From: Scedosporium boydii
Taxonomy: Eukaryota; Ascomycota; Sordariomycetes; Microascales; Microascaceae
Direction of reading: 5' to 3'
DNA length: 64,000 bases
Assembly: GCA_002221725.1 (NCBI GenBank)
Contig: NJFT01000169.1
Span: 26,092-90,091 of the forward strand
This document shows positions 1 through 11,923 of this stretch, in pieces (position 1 is the first letter of the stretch; each line of letters begins with the position of its first letter). A program made the translations under genes and the position numbers. The notes under the pieces are model-generated. The model saw only the letters and a program-made list of their open reading frames with translations, was not told the DNA's origin and did no database searches.

Positions 1-2
1 AC

Positions 3-1545
3 TTCATTACCAACGTCATCGTGTCGGTTGTTGGTATTCCTTTTACCGAGCAGTTTGGCGTCGCTGCGAAGCGTTTCAGGGATCGAACCGGCTATCTTTC
101 CGTCATCAACATGGTGCGCTGATACTTGGTCTGTCTCTTTGTGCACAATTTGAAGTTAACTCGATTGTAATAGATCCCCCTGTTTGTCATGTCCGGTCGA
201 AACAACCCGTTGATCCCGCTTCTCGGTCTGTCTTTTGACTCCTTCAACCTTCTTCACCGATGGTTCGGTCGTATCGTTATCATCGAGGGTGTCGCTCACA
301 CTATCGCCCACCTGTGGGCGTCGGCTTCGACTGGCTCGTGGGCCGCCGCGTGGGCGACCGCTTGGAAGGTTCCCTTCTTGATGTGGGGATTTATTGTATG
401 TTTCATGATTTTCCACTCTTCCGGCCCATCTGCCCATCTCTTACTGGACATTTGCGTCTGCCCACGATGCTAATGGAAATTAGGCCACGATTGCGTTTGT
501 TGCCCTCCTATTTCAAGCTGCTAGCCCTGTCCGACACGCATTCTACGAAACGTTCAAGATTCTCCACATCCTCCTCGCCATTGCCTCGATCATCGGTCTC
601 TGGTATCACCTGAAGCTCAAGGATCTTCCTCAGCTCCCGCAGGTCGGCGCCGTCATTGCGCTCTGGGCTCTCGACCGCATCATCCGGATGGGGAGTGTCG
701 CGTACAGGAACTTTGGCAAAGGTGGCAGCCGAACCGTTATCGAGGCTCTTCCCGGAAACGCTCTCCGAATCAACGTCACACTCGCGCGGCCCTGGACCTT
801 CCGAGCGGGCCAGCACGCATATCTGTACTTTCCGACTGTCGGATACTGGCAATCTCACCCGTTCTCGGTTGCGTGGAGCGAAGATTCTCATGATCCCAGC
901 TCAGAGAAGCTGGCGATGAACGTTCAGGAGCTCAACTCGATGAAAAAGTCGACCATCTCGTTTATCGTCAGGGAGCGCACAGGTGTCACGCACGCGTTGT
1001 ACAAGAAGGCTGCCAACAGCCCGGATGGCAGGTTCACGACCAAGTGCTTCGCGGAGGGCCCTTACGGAGCCCTCCACTCGCTTCAATCATATGGAACTGT
1101 CATGCTGTTTGCAGGTGGTGTCGGCATCGCGCATCAGGTGCCGTACGTTCGCGAGCTCGTAGCGGGTTACGCGAACGGCACGGTGGCGACGAGGAAGGTT
1201 GTCCTCGTGTGGACGATTCAAAGCCCTGAGCACCTCGAGTGGATCAGGCCTTGGATGACTGAAGTACTCGCTATGGAGAGGCGCCGTGAGATCCTCCGCA
1301 TCATGCTCTTCGTGAGCAGGCCACGGTCGACGAAAGAGATCCACAGCCCGTCGGCAACAGTCCAGATGTTCCCCGGCAGGCCCAACATCGAGACCCTCAT
1401 CGGGATCGAACTCGAGCATCAGGTTGGCGCCATGGCGGTGTCTGTTTGTGGACCGGGCACTCTGAGCGACGACGTGAGGAGGGCGGTGAGGAACCGACAA
1501 TACAACAGCACGATCGACTTTGTGGAGGAAGCCTTCACGTGGTAA
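3..1545 (+). CDS. Ferric reductase / FRE-type transmembrane oxidoreductase (5' part missing)
   Basis: Exons 3-113, 174-395 and 484-1545 give 464 residues; the N-terminus lies left of the window. The protein moves electrons from NAD(P)H through FAD and heme across a membrane, usually to reduce Fe(III) or Cu(II) before uptake. Visible features are the end of the ferric-reductase membrane domain with spaced histidines (HRWFGR, GVAHTIAH, then VRHAF, LHILL and WYH), an FAD-binding HPFSVAW motif, a GGVGIAHQVPYVREL nucleotide-binding segment, and a late CGPG followed by a C-terminal aromatic (FTW end), as in the FNR/NOX superfamily. Introns 114-173 and 396-483 both keep the frame. The family is clear. 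The metal substrate and paralogue (FRE1-8 type) cannot be told. A plasma-membrane location is inferred from the family. Confidence 0.9.
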
Positions 1546-3574
1546 ATAAGGATAGATTTGGGATTTAAGTTTGCTTCTTCTTTTATGTCATAAGGATTTA
1601 TCAAGGGATATGGGCCGTTTTCATCTTATTTTTGTCCCATTCTATTTTCCATTCCATGACCTCCTTCGTTCTTGACAAGGGGAGATGTGGATCTTGGAAT
1701 GGGCGATTTTCGAGTGTACATCTTTCAACTCCCTTATATTTTTTCTTTTGGGTTCATTTGGTTTTTTCGCTTTCTTATTTCTAGACGGTGAATGGGGAGC
1801 CCGTTCGTCTTTATTTCACTCAGCTCACGAATCTACATATGGAAGCTGTCACATTCTTTTTCAAACTGCTGAAACCTGTTTTTGATGTCTCGCGAGGGAT
1901 GCTACGGGCCTGGACAAAGGCGTTTGCGTTTATTAACGACACTTACATTCGTTTTCTGGTGTTTCCGGTCACTCATTTTTACAAAAAGTCGGGAGGATCC
2001 ACGAATTGGAGAGAAGAATATAAAATACCGTGCTTGGAGCCTTTTATTTGAAATGGAAGTGAGGTGATTTCATGTGAAATGAGCAGGGGGCGCGGCAGAC
2101 CAGGGACAGGGACAGGGGTGGACGATGCCTGTGTCTTCACCTCGTTGGGATGAAACGGGAGACGCGAGATGATGTCAACGGTTTTTATAAAGTTAGAACG
2201 ATCGAATCGAGCGTTGCTGCGTATTTGCCTGCAAGGTGCGAAACACGTCAATGTAAGTTATGCGGATTCATATGCTTTGGAGTCTCTCCGTCTGGCGCTG
2301 GGTATTGATGCCTTGGGTCGGATTGATGCAGGAGAGCGCGGAGTTGTCAAGATCGGGATACAAGTGATGGACGGCATTCTCTCGGGGTTCGTTGGTCAGG
2401 GATGTGACGTGGCTCGCCCCCGACTGTTGATGGCTGGATCAGATGGAATAGTGCTGTTGTGTCGAAGCTTGTCTTCTCGTCTTCTCGTCGACTGCGTGCT
2501 CTTGGGGATTGGCGGAATGATCTATTGAGATCCTGTTATAACTTACATGCAAACATTGATGCATCATTGATCAATTGATGCTTCTTCCATAATAGTATTG
2601 ATGTAATAATGCAGAGATGATAGTTCAGAAATACCTGTGTCGGTATTGGCTGGCTGCAACTGGACAGGCAAAGGACACACGACCAGCTGATGGCACTGAA
2701 CCATTTCTTCAATGATACGAAGTACTTCGTAGGTTCAGTTTACAAAAGCCCAGCAGAGAGTTCAAGGAAGGACGTAGTAACTTGTGCCCCAAGCCGGGCC
2801 AGGCGATAATGCTAATCCACCCAAAGTAGCGCAACTCGGTGTGCTGCAGGAATCCCCATCTCAAGCTCAGCTGACCTCGTCACGGAACCTCCAAGTACCT
2901 TCAATGTTCTTTCAGTGCTTTGTCACCGATCTCCAATTTGACTCGCCAAACTGCATCCAGCCTCAACCTTGTTTCCTTCCAGGCTGCCTTCTGACATTTT
3001 TAACCTTCCTTTTCTTCTCCTGCGCCACTTTCTTCTAGAGACAATTCATCGTTCATAGTACAGACCAGACATATCTTACAATCCTTCCCTCGTTTACTGT
3101 TTCCCGTTTGACCTCTCTTGGCCTATCGATTAATACGACATTGCCCCGCATTCCCCGCAATCCTCCAAGTACATAACTCTTCCCTTATCTTCAAACCACC
3201 CAGAGTCCGGAATCGAGAAAGAAAGAGTGTGTGTGAGAGCGAGAGATATAGCTCAGACGACAACTTCCCATACCAAGTAGCATAGTTGTGTGCATTTCGT
3301 GACTGTGTCGTTCGAATAACGAGAGAGCATAACATCACCCGAGTCCGAAGGAAAGGTGGGCCGGCGCAAAGCTAGGGGGAAAAACCACGAGGCTTCAATT
3401 TCATACCGGGGAGGCACCCCTTTCGCCTGACATCACATCATTGATCCAGCTCCAAATCTCCTTATCTCTTTGACTCACCCTCGCCAAACACTCCAAGCGA
3501 ACCACCAAAAACGGGTTCTATTCATCCTTTGCTCTCTCAAGTTCGGAACCTGCAAACAACACCCTCTCGCAAAA
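1546..3574. other. Intergenic gap and Yippee gene leader
   Basis: No gene recognised; the short open frames lack domain character. It holds the ferric reductase 3' end, a perfect palindrome ATCAATTGAT at 2570-2579, a 16-bp palindrome at 2716-2731, and from about 3000 a C/T-rich stretch that is probably promoter and 5' leader of the Yippee gene. Confidence 0.6.
2716..2731. repeat. 16-bp perfect palindrome made of two overlapping TACGAAGTA-type motifs
   Basis: TACGAAGTACTTCGTA reads the same on both strands and combines the motif TACGAAGTA and its reverse complement, sharing TA. It is the fullest member of a motif family scattered through the large gaps of the window. Function unknown. Confidence 0.8.
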
Positions 3575-3989
3575 ATGGGCCTCGTCTACAACACCTACCT
3601 AAACAGCAACCGCATCTACGGCTGCAAGAACTGCAAAGCCCACCTCGCCAACCACGACGACATCATCAGCCGCGTAAATCCCCCTCCCCTTTCCCTCTTG
3701 TTCCCCTTACGTTCTTATCGGACATAGGAAAACTAATAGCCAGGGGCGAAAATAGAACTTCCGCGGCCAACACGGCAAGGCCTACCTCTTCAACTCCGTC
3801 GTCAACGTCGACACCGGCGAAGCCTCCGAGCGAAACATGACCACCGGCCGCCACGTCGTGCGCGACATCTCGTGCCGCCAGTGCAAGGAGACCGTCGGTT
3901 GGAAGTACGACAAGGCGTACGAGACGACGGAGAAGTATAAGGAGGGGAAGTTTATTCTGGAGGCTGAGCTGCTTTGCAACGTTTCGTAG
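3575..3989 (+). CDS. Yippee-family zinc-binding protein
   Basis: Exons 3575-3673 and 3756-3989 encode 110 residues, the usual size of Yippee/Mis18-fold proteins. The start [11 protein letters not shown] and the segment [15 protein letters not shown] are family hallmarks. Two CxxC pairs, CKNC near residue 17 and CRQC near residue 76, are expected to bind one zinc ion. The intron 3674-3755 is GT-AG with CTAAT near its 3' end; joining it restores the NFRGQ motif exactly. In eukaryotes the family has roles in cell growth and, in some fungi, stress or development, but no biochemical activity is established, so the assignment is to family only. It stands alone between a ferric reductase and a convergent transporter. 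Confidence 0.93.
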
Positions 3990-4697
3990 AGGTGATTCAT
4001 AGGGGGGCGGGATATTTTCGTTTTTGTTTGAGGGGGGGAATGGAAGCAAAGTCTCAGAAGGGAGGTGGGAGAGAGGCTTCTGTTTCTGGGGGTTTTCCCC
4101 TTTTCATATTTTTCCTTGGTAACTCTGGGTCGGGATGCACAGCGGGTTTTCGGTTTGGGACTTGGTTTTTGTTTATTTTTATTTTTTTTTCTTCTTTGTC
4201 TCCTACAAGAGTTTGATGGCGTTGCTGGAATAGCTGGCTTGGAGTTCTAGATGTCAAATCCACACGATTCCTACACCTATATCTCTGGTAGTGCAATAAC
4301 CTAGGATCTAGCATAGATAGGCCTTCGTTTCTTGTCCTTCATGGCCTCTAGCATTGTCTAGCTCACTAAACATATGTACCATTGATCACAAATCGAGAAT
4401 GAGAGTAACACTCTGTGGAAAATGCCAGTTATATACCCAAATTTACTCCAGCTAACTACCCAATCCGAAGCAGACTCTGGGAGAAGCAATTGCTAGCAGC
4501 CCGTAACGAGAGAAGAAACGAAAAAAAGAAATACACGAGAAAGACGCCATAAACTCCGCTCGGCTCACTTAGTCTGATGTATGTCTAAACATATATATAT
4601 CTCTCACCATGAACACTCCCCCACACCCGAAAACGTCTTCCTTCCCACTGCCACCTTGGGGGGAAGGCCGCAGAGTTTTCAGGTCATCATCCTCTTC
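3990..4697. other. Convergent 3' region
   Basis: It lies between the 3' ends of the Yippee gene (+) and the transporter gene (-). T-rich tracts around 4150-4200 are the only feature noted; no gene seen. Confidence 0.6.
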
Positions 4698-6084
4698 TTA
4701 GTTATGCTCGATCGGCTCCTCGGGCAAAAGCTCCTCCACCTCCTCCTCAACCTGCAAGAACTTGACCGGAGGCTTGACGACCCCGTTGAACAAAAAGGTA
4801 AAGTACACGAGGAGTACGAAACCGACGACCTGGAGCCACTTGAACGTCTCCCAGCCGAGGCCGAGCGAGACGATCCAGATGAAGAGCGTACGGCACGTGT
4901 CGATGGTGGAGCGGGAGGTGGCGCTGACGCTGCGCGTGACGGAGAGGCCGAAGAAGTTGAAGCCACTGCGAAATATCATGTTAGAAACTCTACTTGTAAA
5001 AGAAGGCATTTTCTTTTCTCCTTCCGGATCGAGAGGGAAACTGTCGGAGGAGGTCACTCACCCAATGCTAATCATGATGAGGACGCTGGAGACGTAGAGC
5101 TCAGGCTTGCTGGTAACCTGCCTCCAGCCCTCAACCATATCAAAGTAACCATATTGACCAGCCTCAGTCCTTCCGATGACGAGGTGCAGAACAATCATGC
5201 CGATCAGAGTAACCAAGAAGCCAAAGATGCCCTCCCAGCCAACAACATGAATCGGCTCAATCGTCGACTTCTCCAGCAGGTACTCCTCAAGCACAAACTG
5301 CGTCGCCGTAAAGATCTGCGCGCCAGCAATAAGCAGCACGCCAACAACGGCAAGCAGCGCATCAGACGCAACCTCCGTCGAAGCGAGGGCCAACAACTGC
5401 GCCTTCTTCTGGTCATCAGGCCAAATCGCACCAGCGAGACCGACGATGCCGACGCCCAGCACGACACCGACGAGGGAGACCCACTGGAAGAGGAAGAGCT
5501 TCCTCTTGAGGAAAAGCACGCTGAACAGTCCGACGAAGAGCACGAGCGCACCTCGGGTCATTTGGTAAATCGACGCGGCGACCATGAGAAGACCGGCATT
5601 CATGAGCGTCGTGCCGCAAATGTCGCAGATGGCCGGGAGCGAGAGGAGAAGTAGGCGGATGCCCTTGAGTTCGGTGTCCGACTTGACAGGAGCGTCATCG
5701 TCAGCGGGGTCGGTAGGGTCGGTGTCGTCGGTGCTGATGGCCTCGTAGCCTGCCGCCGAGGCCTTCTTGGATACGTAGCGGCGGTAGAGGGCGCCGGCTC
5801 CGATGACGAGCCAGCAGCCCATTTCGCCGATGAACATTTGGAGGGTTTGGAGGACGGGTTGGTGGAAGAAGCGGCGTTGGGAGGGATTCTCGGAGTCGCA
5901 GTTGCGGACACATTGGTTATCCTGTCGAAGACCTGCGTTAGATTTAATCCGGATGATGGAGAGAGATATAAAACAATTCCAGGGAAGCTCTCTTATTTAC
6001 CTGATACTTGGTGAGCAAGGTGTTGCAAACACCCGTCAGCAGCATCATGGCCACCAGGAACGGAATGAGTTGCCTCGACGCCAT
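4698..6084 (-). CDS. SLC35F6-like multispan transporter (drug/metabolite transporter superfamily)
   Basis: Exons 6084-6001, 5921-5062 and 4965-4698 (minus strand) give 403 residues with about ten hydrophobic spans. The N-terminus MASRQLIPFLVAMMLLTG with NTLLTKYQDNQC, the later MFIGEMGCWLV, and the central IYQMTRGALVLFVGLFSV closely follow the SLC35F6 (C2orf18) family of nucleotide-sugar-transporter-like DMT proteins. A hydrophilic Asp/Thr-rich loop lies near residues 80-110 and the tail is acidic (EEEVEELLPEEP). Human SLC35F6 is reported in lysosome and mitochondria; the substrate is unknown. Start chosen: the first ATG that places a membrane span at the N-terminus. The first intron has two tandem acceptor AGs 11 nt apart (exon after the first would begin at 5932); only the downstream one (exon from 5921) keeps the frame. 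Confidence 0.88.
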
Positions 6085-6983
6085 TGTGACGGCGTGCCAG
6101 GAGGCGGGAGCAAAGGATAATGGGGGTTGTTAGGTTGTTTCGGTATTTCTATGAGCAATTCATGTGTGTTGTCGAGTCACAGATGGAAATTGTAACAAGA
6201 GAGAGAGAGATGATGATGACGGGGTAAGAAGGAGGTGAGATTCAATTGTTGAGGCAGTCGTGGATACGGATGATAACGTGCTTAGCTGCAGATAGAGTTG
6301 AGGCTTGGCTCGGGGCTGCCAGGCAATTGTGGCCGCCTAAAACACAGCGACCAACCACCCAAACGAGCCGCTAACCGCAAGTTCCTCCCCGCTTCAGGTG
6401 CGCTAACCAGTGTTAACCCCGGTCCCTTACTGCGGCCCCGTGACGACTGACCAGTGAGAGAGTCATGTGGTCTCAATCAGAGCAGGGAAGGCAGCCGAGA
6501 AATGGTGCCTGCCGCAGAAGCCCGGTCTTGAGCTGAGTTCCGAGATAGGCGGCTTATCAGCAATCAGCAACTGTTGATGTCATCGATCAATCAGTGTTGC
6601 ATCCATCGATCAGACCATTCGATGAGCGTCGCCAGATCCCCGATCTCATGGAAATGCAGTCGGCGAGATAATTCTCTCAATAAGTAAAAGTGTTTAAGTG
6701 TCAGATAGTATGTCTAGAATGATGAAAAACAATGCTCTCAAGCGCCTGGTTTTGTTTCCCAAGAGAAATCCCCATTTCAATTTCTAAAGCCGCTTGCATG
6801 GGTATCCGTGTATCAACTCCAAACAGAATCCATCACCTACGCATTTCCAAAACCGAAGCCATCACCAATGTGTGGAAAATGCAGAGAAAGAAAAAGGCTC
6901 CCCAAAACAACGCTCGAGTTACATATATTTTCTCGGGAAAATAAGATAAGAAAGACACATTCCCTCGGCCCAGCACTAGAGGG
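6085..6983. other. Region between two minus-strand genes
   Basis: It carries the promoter and leader of the SLC35F6-like gene and the 3' end of the DUF2985 gene. A GA repeat lies near 6199-6211. No open frame with protein character was seen. Confidence 0.55.
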
Positions 6984-8522
6984 TTATTGTTTCGTCCTCT
7001 TCTTTTTCTCTTTAGGAGGCTTGTCACTGAGGTTATTCTATATCATCAACGTTAGTAAAATGGACGTAGCCAAGGGGGGGGCACAATGCCGTTGAAAGAC
7101 AATGGAGGGAAAACTCACATAATGAGGAATATCCAGCTCGTAGTCCTCCGCCAACTTCTTCTTATCCGCCTCCGACAACTCAACACCCTCCACAGACTTG
7201 ACCCTCCTACCCTCCAAGAAAATAAAGATTCCACCCATAATCGCCAACACAAGCGCAACGCCGATAAGGAACCCCACGACCCAGGACGGGCGGTCATACC
7301 GGTTCATGCCCCACATAAACCCCGCCAGCAAGGCCTGGAAGATGGTATTCCAGGCATTAGCCCAGATGACGGTGTCCAACTTCCACACCTTGGTAGGTTC
7401 GGCTCGAATGCCCGTCAGCGGCGGGGTCGGCGTGCGCTTCAACGGATAGGGAAGGAAAGGCGCGTACTCCCCCGCAGCGGCGTCGTCCTTTTCGGTATCG
7501 AGGAAATCGGCCCGCCCGATATTCACGGGAACGTTCTGCGAACCCTCGAGACGGAACCATCCGCGGTGGATGCCCGCGAGCCGTCGCAGCGCCACGTGCT
7601 CGCCACGCAGTCGGTACTTCATAAGGTAGTAAAGATCGCGGAACCTCCACGGGGCAAGGCCGAATCCCGTCACGCAGAAAAGCGCGTTGAGGATCTGCGA
7701 GTCGATTTCGATCCATATCCGTCGGGGAGAGTTGATGTCATTGCATGTTGGGTGACACATGGCCGGCGCCGCGTTGCACAGTAGTAGGAAGATCATGCCT
7801 CCCCAGGCCACGACGTTAAGGCCATAGATGACGACGAAAAACCCGAGCGGTGTAAGGAAGTAGTTCCATAGTGCTATCGCGCCGAGCTTTGTCGCTCCCA
7901 CGAACCCGTGAGAGGGTGGGAAATGGTATCCGTTCTCGAAAGGTGCCGTGCCCGCATGCTCTGCCTCACTGACTAGACCCGTACCTTCGCCGACTAGTCC
8001 CTGGGGCTTTTCGGTCGCCTCTTCATCGCTCGGTCTCTGCTCCTTTTGCGACAAGGCTTGGTCTATAGTCACACTCGAAGCTTCGGTCGTCTCGTGCTCA
8101 TGCTCGTGCTCGATCGTCTCAGGCAAGGGCTCGGTGCCTCTCCTAGATCTCGTGATTACAGTCGGCGGCGATATCGACAACGACGCTGCTCGACTCGTTC
8201 TTCCACCATCTTCGGGTGCAGGCGATGCGGTGCCGAGAGAAACCCCAGCGCTAGACGCTAGCGAGCTTCTCCGCCTGGGCGGGGCGGACAGCACAGAGGA
8301 TGCGAACGAGCCCGTCGCTGCGCAGAAACTCTCAGGTATATCCGACTCCCCAAAGCTTTCCGAAAGCCTTCGTAACCTTCCGGCGAGGGTGAGCGGCGGT
8401 TGGGCATCGGGGGGTAAGTCGGGACTATTCGTTCTCGAGGTCGGTGAAATAGATTCTAGATCGGGTTCCAGAGGTGGGAATGGGGAGCCAACGGGGGTGG
8501 AAGTCCCCGTCGGCGACGCCAT
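6984..8522 (-). CDS. DUF2985 (PF11204) integral membrane protein
   Basis: Exons 8522-7119 and 7037-6984 (minus strand) encode 485 residues. Residues 1 to about 220 are low-complexity and rich in Ser, Pro, Thr and Glu, probably cytosolic and disordered. A conserved membrane block follows: NYFLTPLGFFVVIYGLNVVAWGG, a Cys/His loop (MCHPTCNDINSP), RRIWIEIDSQILNALFC, PWRFRDLYY and HRGWFRL, then two more spans near residues 385-435. These match the fungal DUF2985 family, whose function is unknown. The last intron (7118-7038, GTGAGT...AG) replaces the read-through frame with a short Lys-rich end (KPPKEKKKRTKQ), giving a dibasic cytosolic tail that could be a retrieval or trafficking signal (inference). 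The gene is tandem with the transporter at 4698-6084 but 0.9 kb away. Confidence 0.87.
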
Positions 8523-9666
8523 CGTGATGAATGATTTGTTTAAAAATAAGAATTCCGCAGCTGCAAACCAAAGCGGCCGCTTTCCCCTAGTGTAAAGGGT
8601 GCCGGGGAGAAAGCAAGCAAAATGCGATGAAATAAAAAGGGAGAAAATAGAAAAGATCAGGATTCGGCCTTTTCGTCGTATCCCGTATCTGGGGGAGCAG
8701 TCGTAATAATAAGCATGATCAAGGGTTCCGCTTTCATGTGCCCGTGCATTTTACTAGTACGCGTATTACAATATAAATGAAGAGTCGAGGGGGGAGCAGC
8801 AGTTCGGACTGACATGGCTTAGCATTACCGAAGTAGGGCTAAACAGGGGTCGAAGAAATCAGTCGATCGCTGGCTATCCTCTGTGGCGGTCGCTCTTCAC
8901 CTCCGGAGGAAGGGGGGCGGGCGCGCCGGGTCGTTTTGGAAGTCCGGATCAAGCTTTATCGCCACTGAACTTTTCGTTGACCAGTCTCGTTCGACAGACG
9001 TATGCCGATCCACCACGTGCGATGTATGTTGCCAAGGGTCAATTAATTCCATGTGGGTGGACAGCATGAAGCAACCATTGATACTCGGGAGTAGAGGGTG
9101 GGACGGTTCCCTGCCCTTAACTTCTTGATCGGTGGTGACACCCTCCATCCCTCTTGATGTCATGGTCCATCTTCGATCGATGATCGATCCTAGCAAGCTC
9201 GAATTGTTCCACTGGGGTGGACCAAAGCCAGTTGACCTCAATGTATATCGACGGTTGGTTTGGTGATGTGAATTGGACTATTGAACATTCAAGGCTAAAG
9301 TGTGCTAGACAGAAAATATATTTGAAGATGATATGATGAATTGACTCTCATCAATTCCGGCCCACTACCAACTGGGCCATCTCATCACTAGTTGAACGCA
9401 ATTATTATGGTGCGTACAATTCAATGTTGGACGAGATCGAGTCGTGTTTTCGGGGTTAAGTGTGAGTCGATCATGAGCTTTGCGAACAATTGAAATTGAG
9501 TTCTGCTTCTTTGTCCTCCATGAATGGCTTAGTCAGGCACTAAGACAAAGACCCATCAAGGTTCCTTGAAGCCAACATCGAAAACTGCAAGAAAAAAAGT
9601 CAGGGCCCAATTCCAGCTTCACCAAATATCTTGACGTAGGGTAACCTACACCCCCCGCAAGCACAG
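8523..9666. other. Divergent promoter region between DUF2985 gene and SEN15
   Basis: A shared 1.1-kb upstream region. It contains GATC-rich short repeats (for example TCGATCGATGATCGATC around 9174-9190) and no supportable gene. Confidence 0.55.
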
Positions 9667-10155
9667 ATGACTCTCCCAGACCGGGACGTCCCCGCTAGCG
9701 TCCTCGAAAACCTCAAAGACCAACACTACTGGACCGACATCCAACTCCACACCCACTCCCCAACCGACCCCTCCAAGCCCTTACCACGAGCCCTCATCAG
9801 CGGCCTCCCCCCCAAGCGCCTCTACATCCACCCCGACGAACAGGTCGAAGCCATCGACATCGAGCGCCAAACCGGCGCGCAGCCCGAAGTCGCCCAGGAA
9901 CCCGAGTACGAATGGGTGCTGCCGGCCCACCTGCACGAGACGTTTTCCCTGGCCAAGTTCGCCGCCGTGTTCGACTCTATCGACGCCATTCCGCCCCAGG
10001 CGCCACGGGATGAGGCGCCGGAGCTTGGGCCGAGCGGGAAGGACTGGAGGGGCGCGGATCGGAAGAAGAGGGTGACTATGGCGATTGTCCATGATGATTC
10101 GACCGTTACGTATTACATTGTTCACGATGGCGTTGTGAAGCCGCGGCAAAACTAG
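9667..10155 (+). CDS. SEN15: tRNA-splicing endonuclease subunit Sen15
   Basis: One exon, 162 residues. Sen15 is a structural, non-catalytic subunit of the Sen2-Sen15-Sen34-Sen54 endonuclease that removes introns from pre-tRNAs; it pairs with Sen34 through a small alpha/beta fold. Family features are QHYWTDIQLH near residue 20, ISGLPPKRLYIHPDEQ near 45-60, EWVLPAHLHETFSL near 83-95, and the strongly conserved end in which a run of hydrophobic beta residues (VTMAIVHDDSTVTYYIVHDG) closes with VKPRQN. The length fits fungal Sen15. The ATG used is the first in the frame and just precedes conserved sequence. Its 3' end is only 166 bp from that of the convergent alcohol dehydrogenase gene. Confidence 0.92.
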   Translation: MTLPDRDVPASVLENLKDQHYWTDIQLHTHSPTDPSKPLPRALISGLPPKRLYIHPDEQVEAIDIERQTGAQPEVAQEPEYEWVLPAHLHETFSLAKFAAVFDSIDAIPPQAPRDEAPELGPSGKDWRGADRKKRVTMAIVHDDSTVTYYIVHDGVVKPRQN

Positions 10156-10321
10156 AGGCGGCGTTTATATTATCTTCATGTTTAATTTTTTTTCTTCTTC
10201 TTCTCTTTTCACTACAGCTTGAAGGGATCGCTGGGCTCCGATTCTGGGCTACAAGGGAAACCACCATGATACCTTACTCTACTCAAGTGAGGAAGGTGGG
10301 AGATAGGAGGAACTTTCTAAA

Positions 10322-11923
10322 CTATAGCGTGAAAATCACCTTGTATGCCTCCATGGCATTGAATAACCTGTATCCCTCGACAGCTTCGGAAAGCGGCATC
10401 ATCTTGTCGAACATGAACCTGTCAAAGGTGTGAGTTTTGGGGGAAGACAGAGTTGTCGGGGAGAAAAGCCTCGGGGCTTTGGGAGGGGCTTGAGGAGCCT
10501 GGAGACTTACTCAAGCTTGTCTTGCCTCTTCTCGAGAAGAGCGAGGGCCTCGTCGAATATCGCTCGGACAGGGCAGCGGCCCATCTGAAGGCGGACATTT
10601 TTGCTACACGAGCCGTTAGCCGTCAGTTTTTACATGCCCGGGTCCGAGCCGGCCACATAGAGATGCACTCACCCGTATCCTTCATGTCCGTTGAAGGGAA
10701 TCTATGCCGCAGAAAAGGGTTAGCCCAACAGGCTTTTCGTGGTCAAGGGAACAGGGGGGTCGGAAAAAAGCCATATACCTCAGCATTGTGGACACCAATG
10801 CTGCTGATAACACCCCAAGGCCGGATAAGATCAAACGCCGTCCTCAGCGCAGGACTAAGACCGACAACCTCAATAACCAAATCCGCCCCCCGACCCTCCG
10901 TCACCTCCAGAATCCTCTTCTTCATGCCCTCGGGGTCAGTCTTGAAGTTCAGCGGCTCGGCGCCCAGCTTCTTCGCAATCTCCAGCCTGCTATCGACAGC
11001 GTCAATGGCGAAGAGGTGCTTGGGCTTATACTCCAAAGCAGCGATGATGGCGCAGAGACCGACGGGCCCGCAGCCGATCACGACGGCAGTGACGTCATCC
11101 TTCTCCTTCATGGGGAGGAGCTGCCAGGCGGACTTGGCGCCGAAGAAGCCCGTGGGGAAGATGTCGGCCATGAGGACGAGGGCCTTGTCGGAGATGTTGC
11201 TGGGGGCTTTGACGACGGTGCCATCGGCGAAGGGGACGCGGACGTATTCGGCTTGGCCGCCGTCGAGAGCGCCGGAGCCGAAGAGGATGCTCTTTTCGCA
11301 GCGGGAGGTGAAGCCATTTCGACAATAGAAGCACTTTAAGCTATTTTGCGGGGTTTCCCTCTACTTTCAGTAATCGTGTTTTTACAAGGAAACGTGTGAG
11401 GTATGCTGGTAGAACTATATGCTGCACGTACCATGAGGTGGTGAAGGGAGTCACGATCTTGTCTCCGACCTTGACCGTCTTCACCGCAGAGCCGACTTCC
11501 GTCACAGTTCCGGTAAACTCATGGCCCATAATGAAGCCGGGCTCTTGCTTTTCTAGGCCGCGGAAAGTATGCAATTCTCTTTGGATACTCGTCATCAGCC
11601 CACGACATCATCACGGCAATGCGGGGGCGGGGTAACAATTGAAGTTGACTTTTGATACCCCAGCACCACAACCAAGGGGTCGAATACTCACGAGCCGCAG
11701 AGGCCAGAGGCGCTGACCTTGACGATAATGTCTTCATCGTCCCGGACTGTTCAAAATATCAATTGGGTCAGCCTCACCATTGGGTCACCCGGCTTGTTCT
11801 TTCGTCCACGCACACGCCGGGGTGAAGGGCGGGAAGACCGGGAAGAGCTTGGTCCGTACTTTTCGGGATAGGTCGCTCCTGAACGGAGACCTTGTGAGGA
11901 CCGTCGAAGACTACGGCGAGCAT
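10322..11923 (-). CDS. Zinc-dependent medium-chain alcohol dehydrogenase
   Basis: Seven exons on the minus strand (11923-11860, 11746-11692, 11578-11432, 11340-10779, 10701-10673, 10603-10511, 10418-10322) join in frame to 348 residues, a normal length for MDR alcohol dehydrogenases. Catalytic-zinc ligands are Cys38 (GLCGSE), His59-Glu60 (MGHEFTG) and probably Asp148. The structural-zinc lobe is complete: Cys89, Cys92, Cys95 and Cys103. The Rossmann motif GCGPVG lies at 178-183 and is followed by an acidic residue (Asp in FAIDAVDS) that favours NAD(H). The start MLAVVFDGPHKVSV is typical. The substrate cannot be read from sequence; similar fungal proteins are called threonine-, formaldehyde- or alcohol-dehydrogenase-like. 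A 29-nt exon lies at 10701-10673. The last codons (YKVIFTL) depend on reading through a possible GTGATT donor. Confidence 0.9.

Noticed and set aside
4581..5654. Plus-strand open frame of 357 codons, very rich in Asp, Glu and Arg
   Set aside because: It is the mirror of the membrane-transporter exons on the minus strand; charge-rich antisense of hydrophobic spans is a known artefact.
10453..11328. Plus-strand open frame of 291 codons
   Set aside because: It is antisense to the alcohol dehydrogenase, whose seven exons keep conserved zinc and NAD motifs. The plus frame has no domain character.
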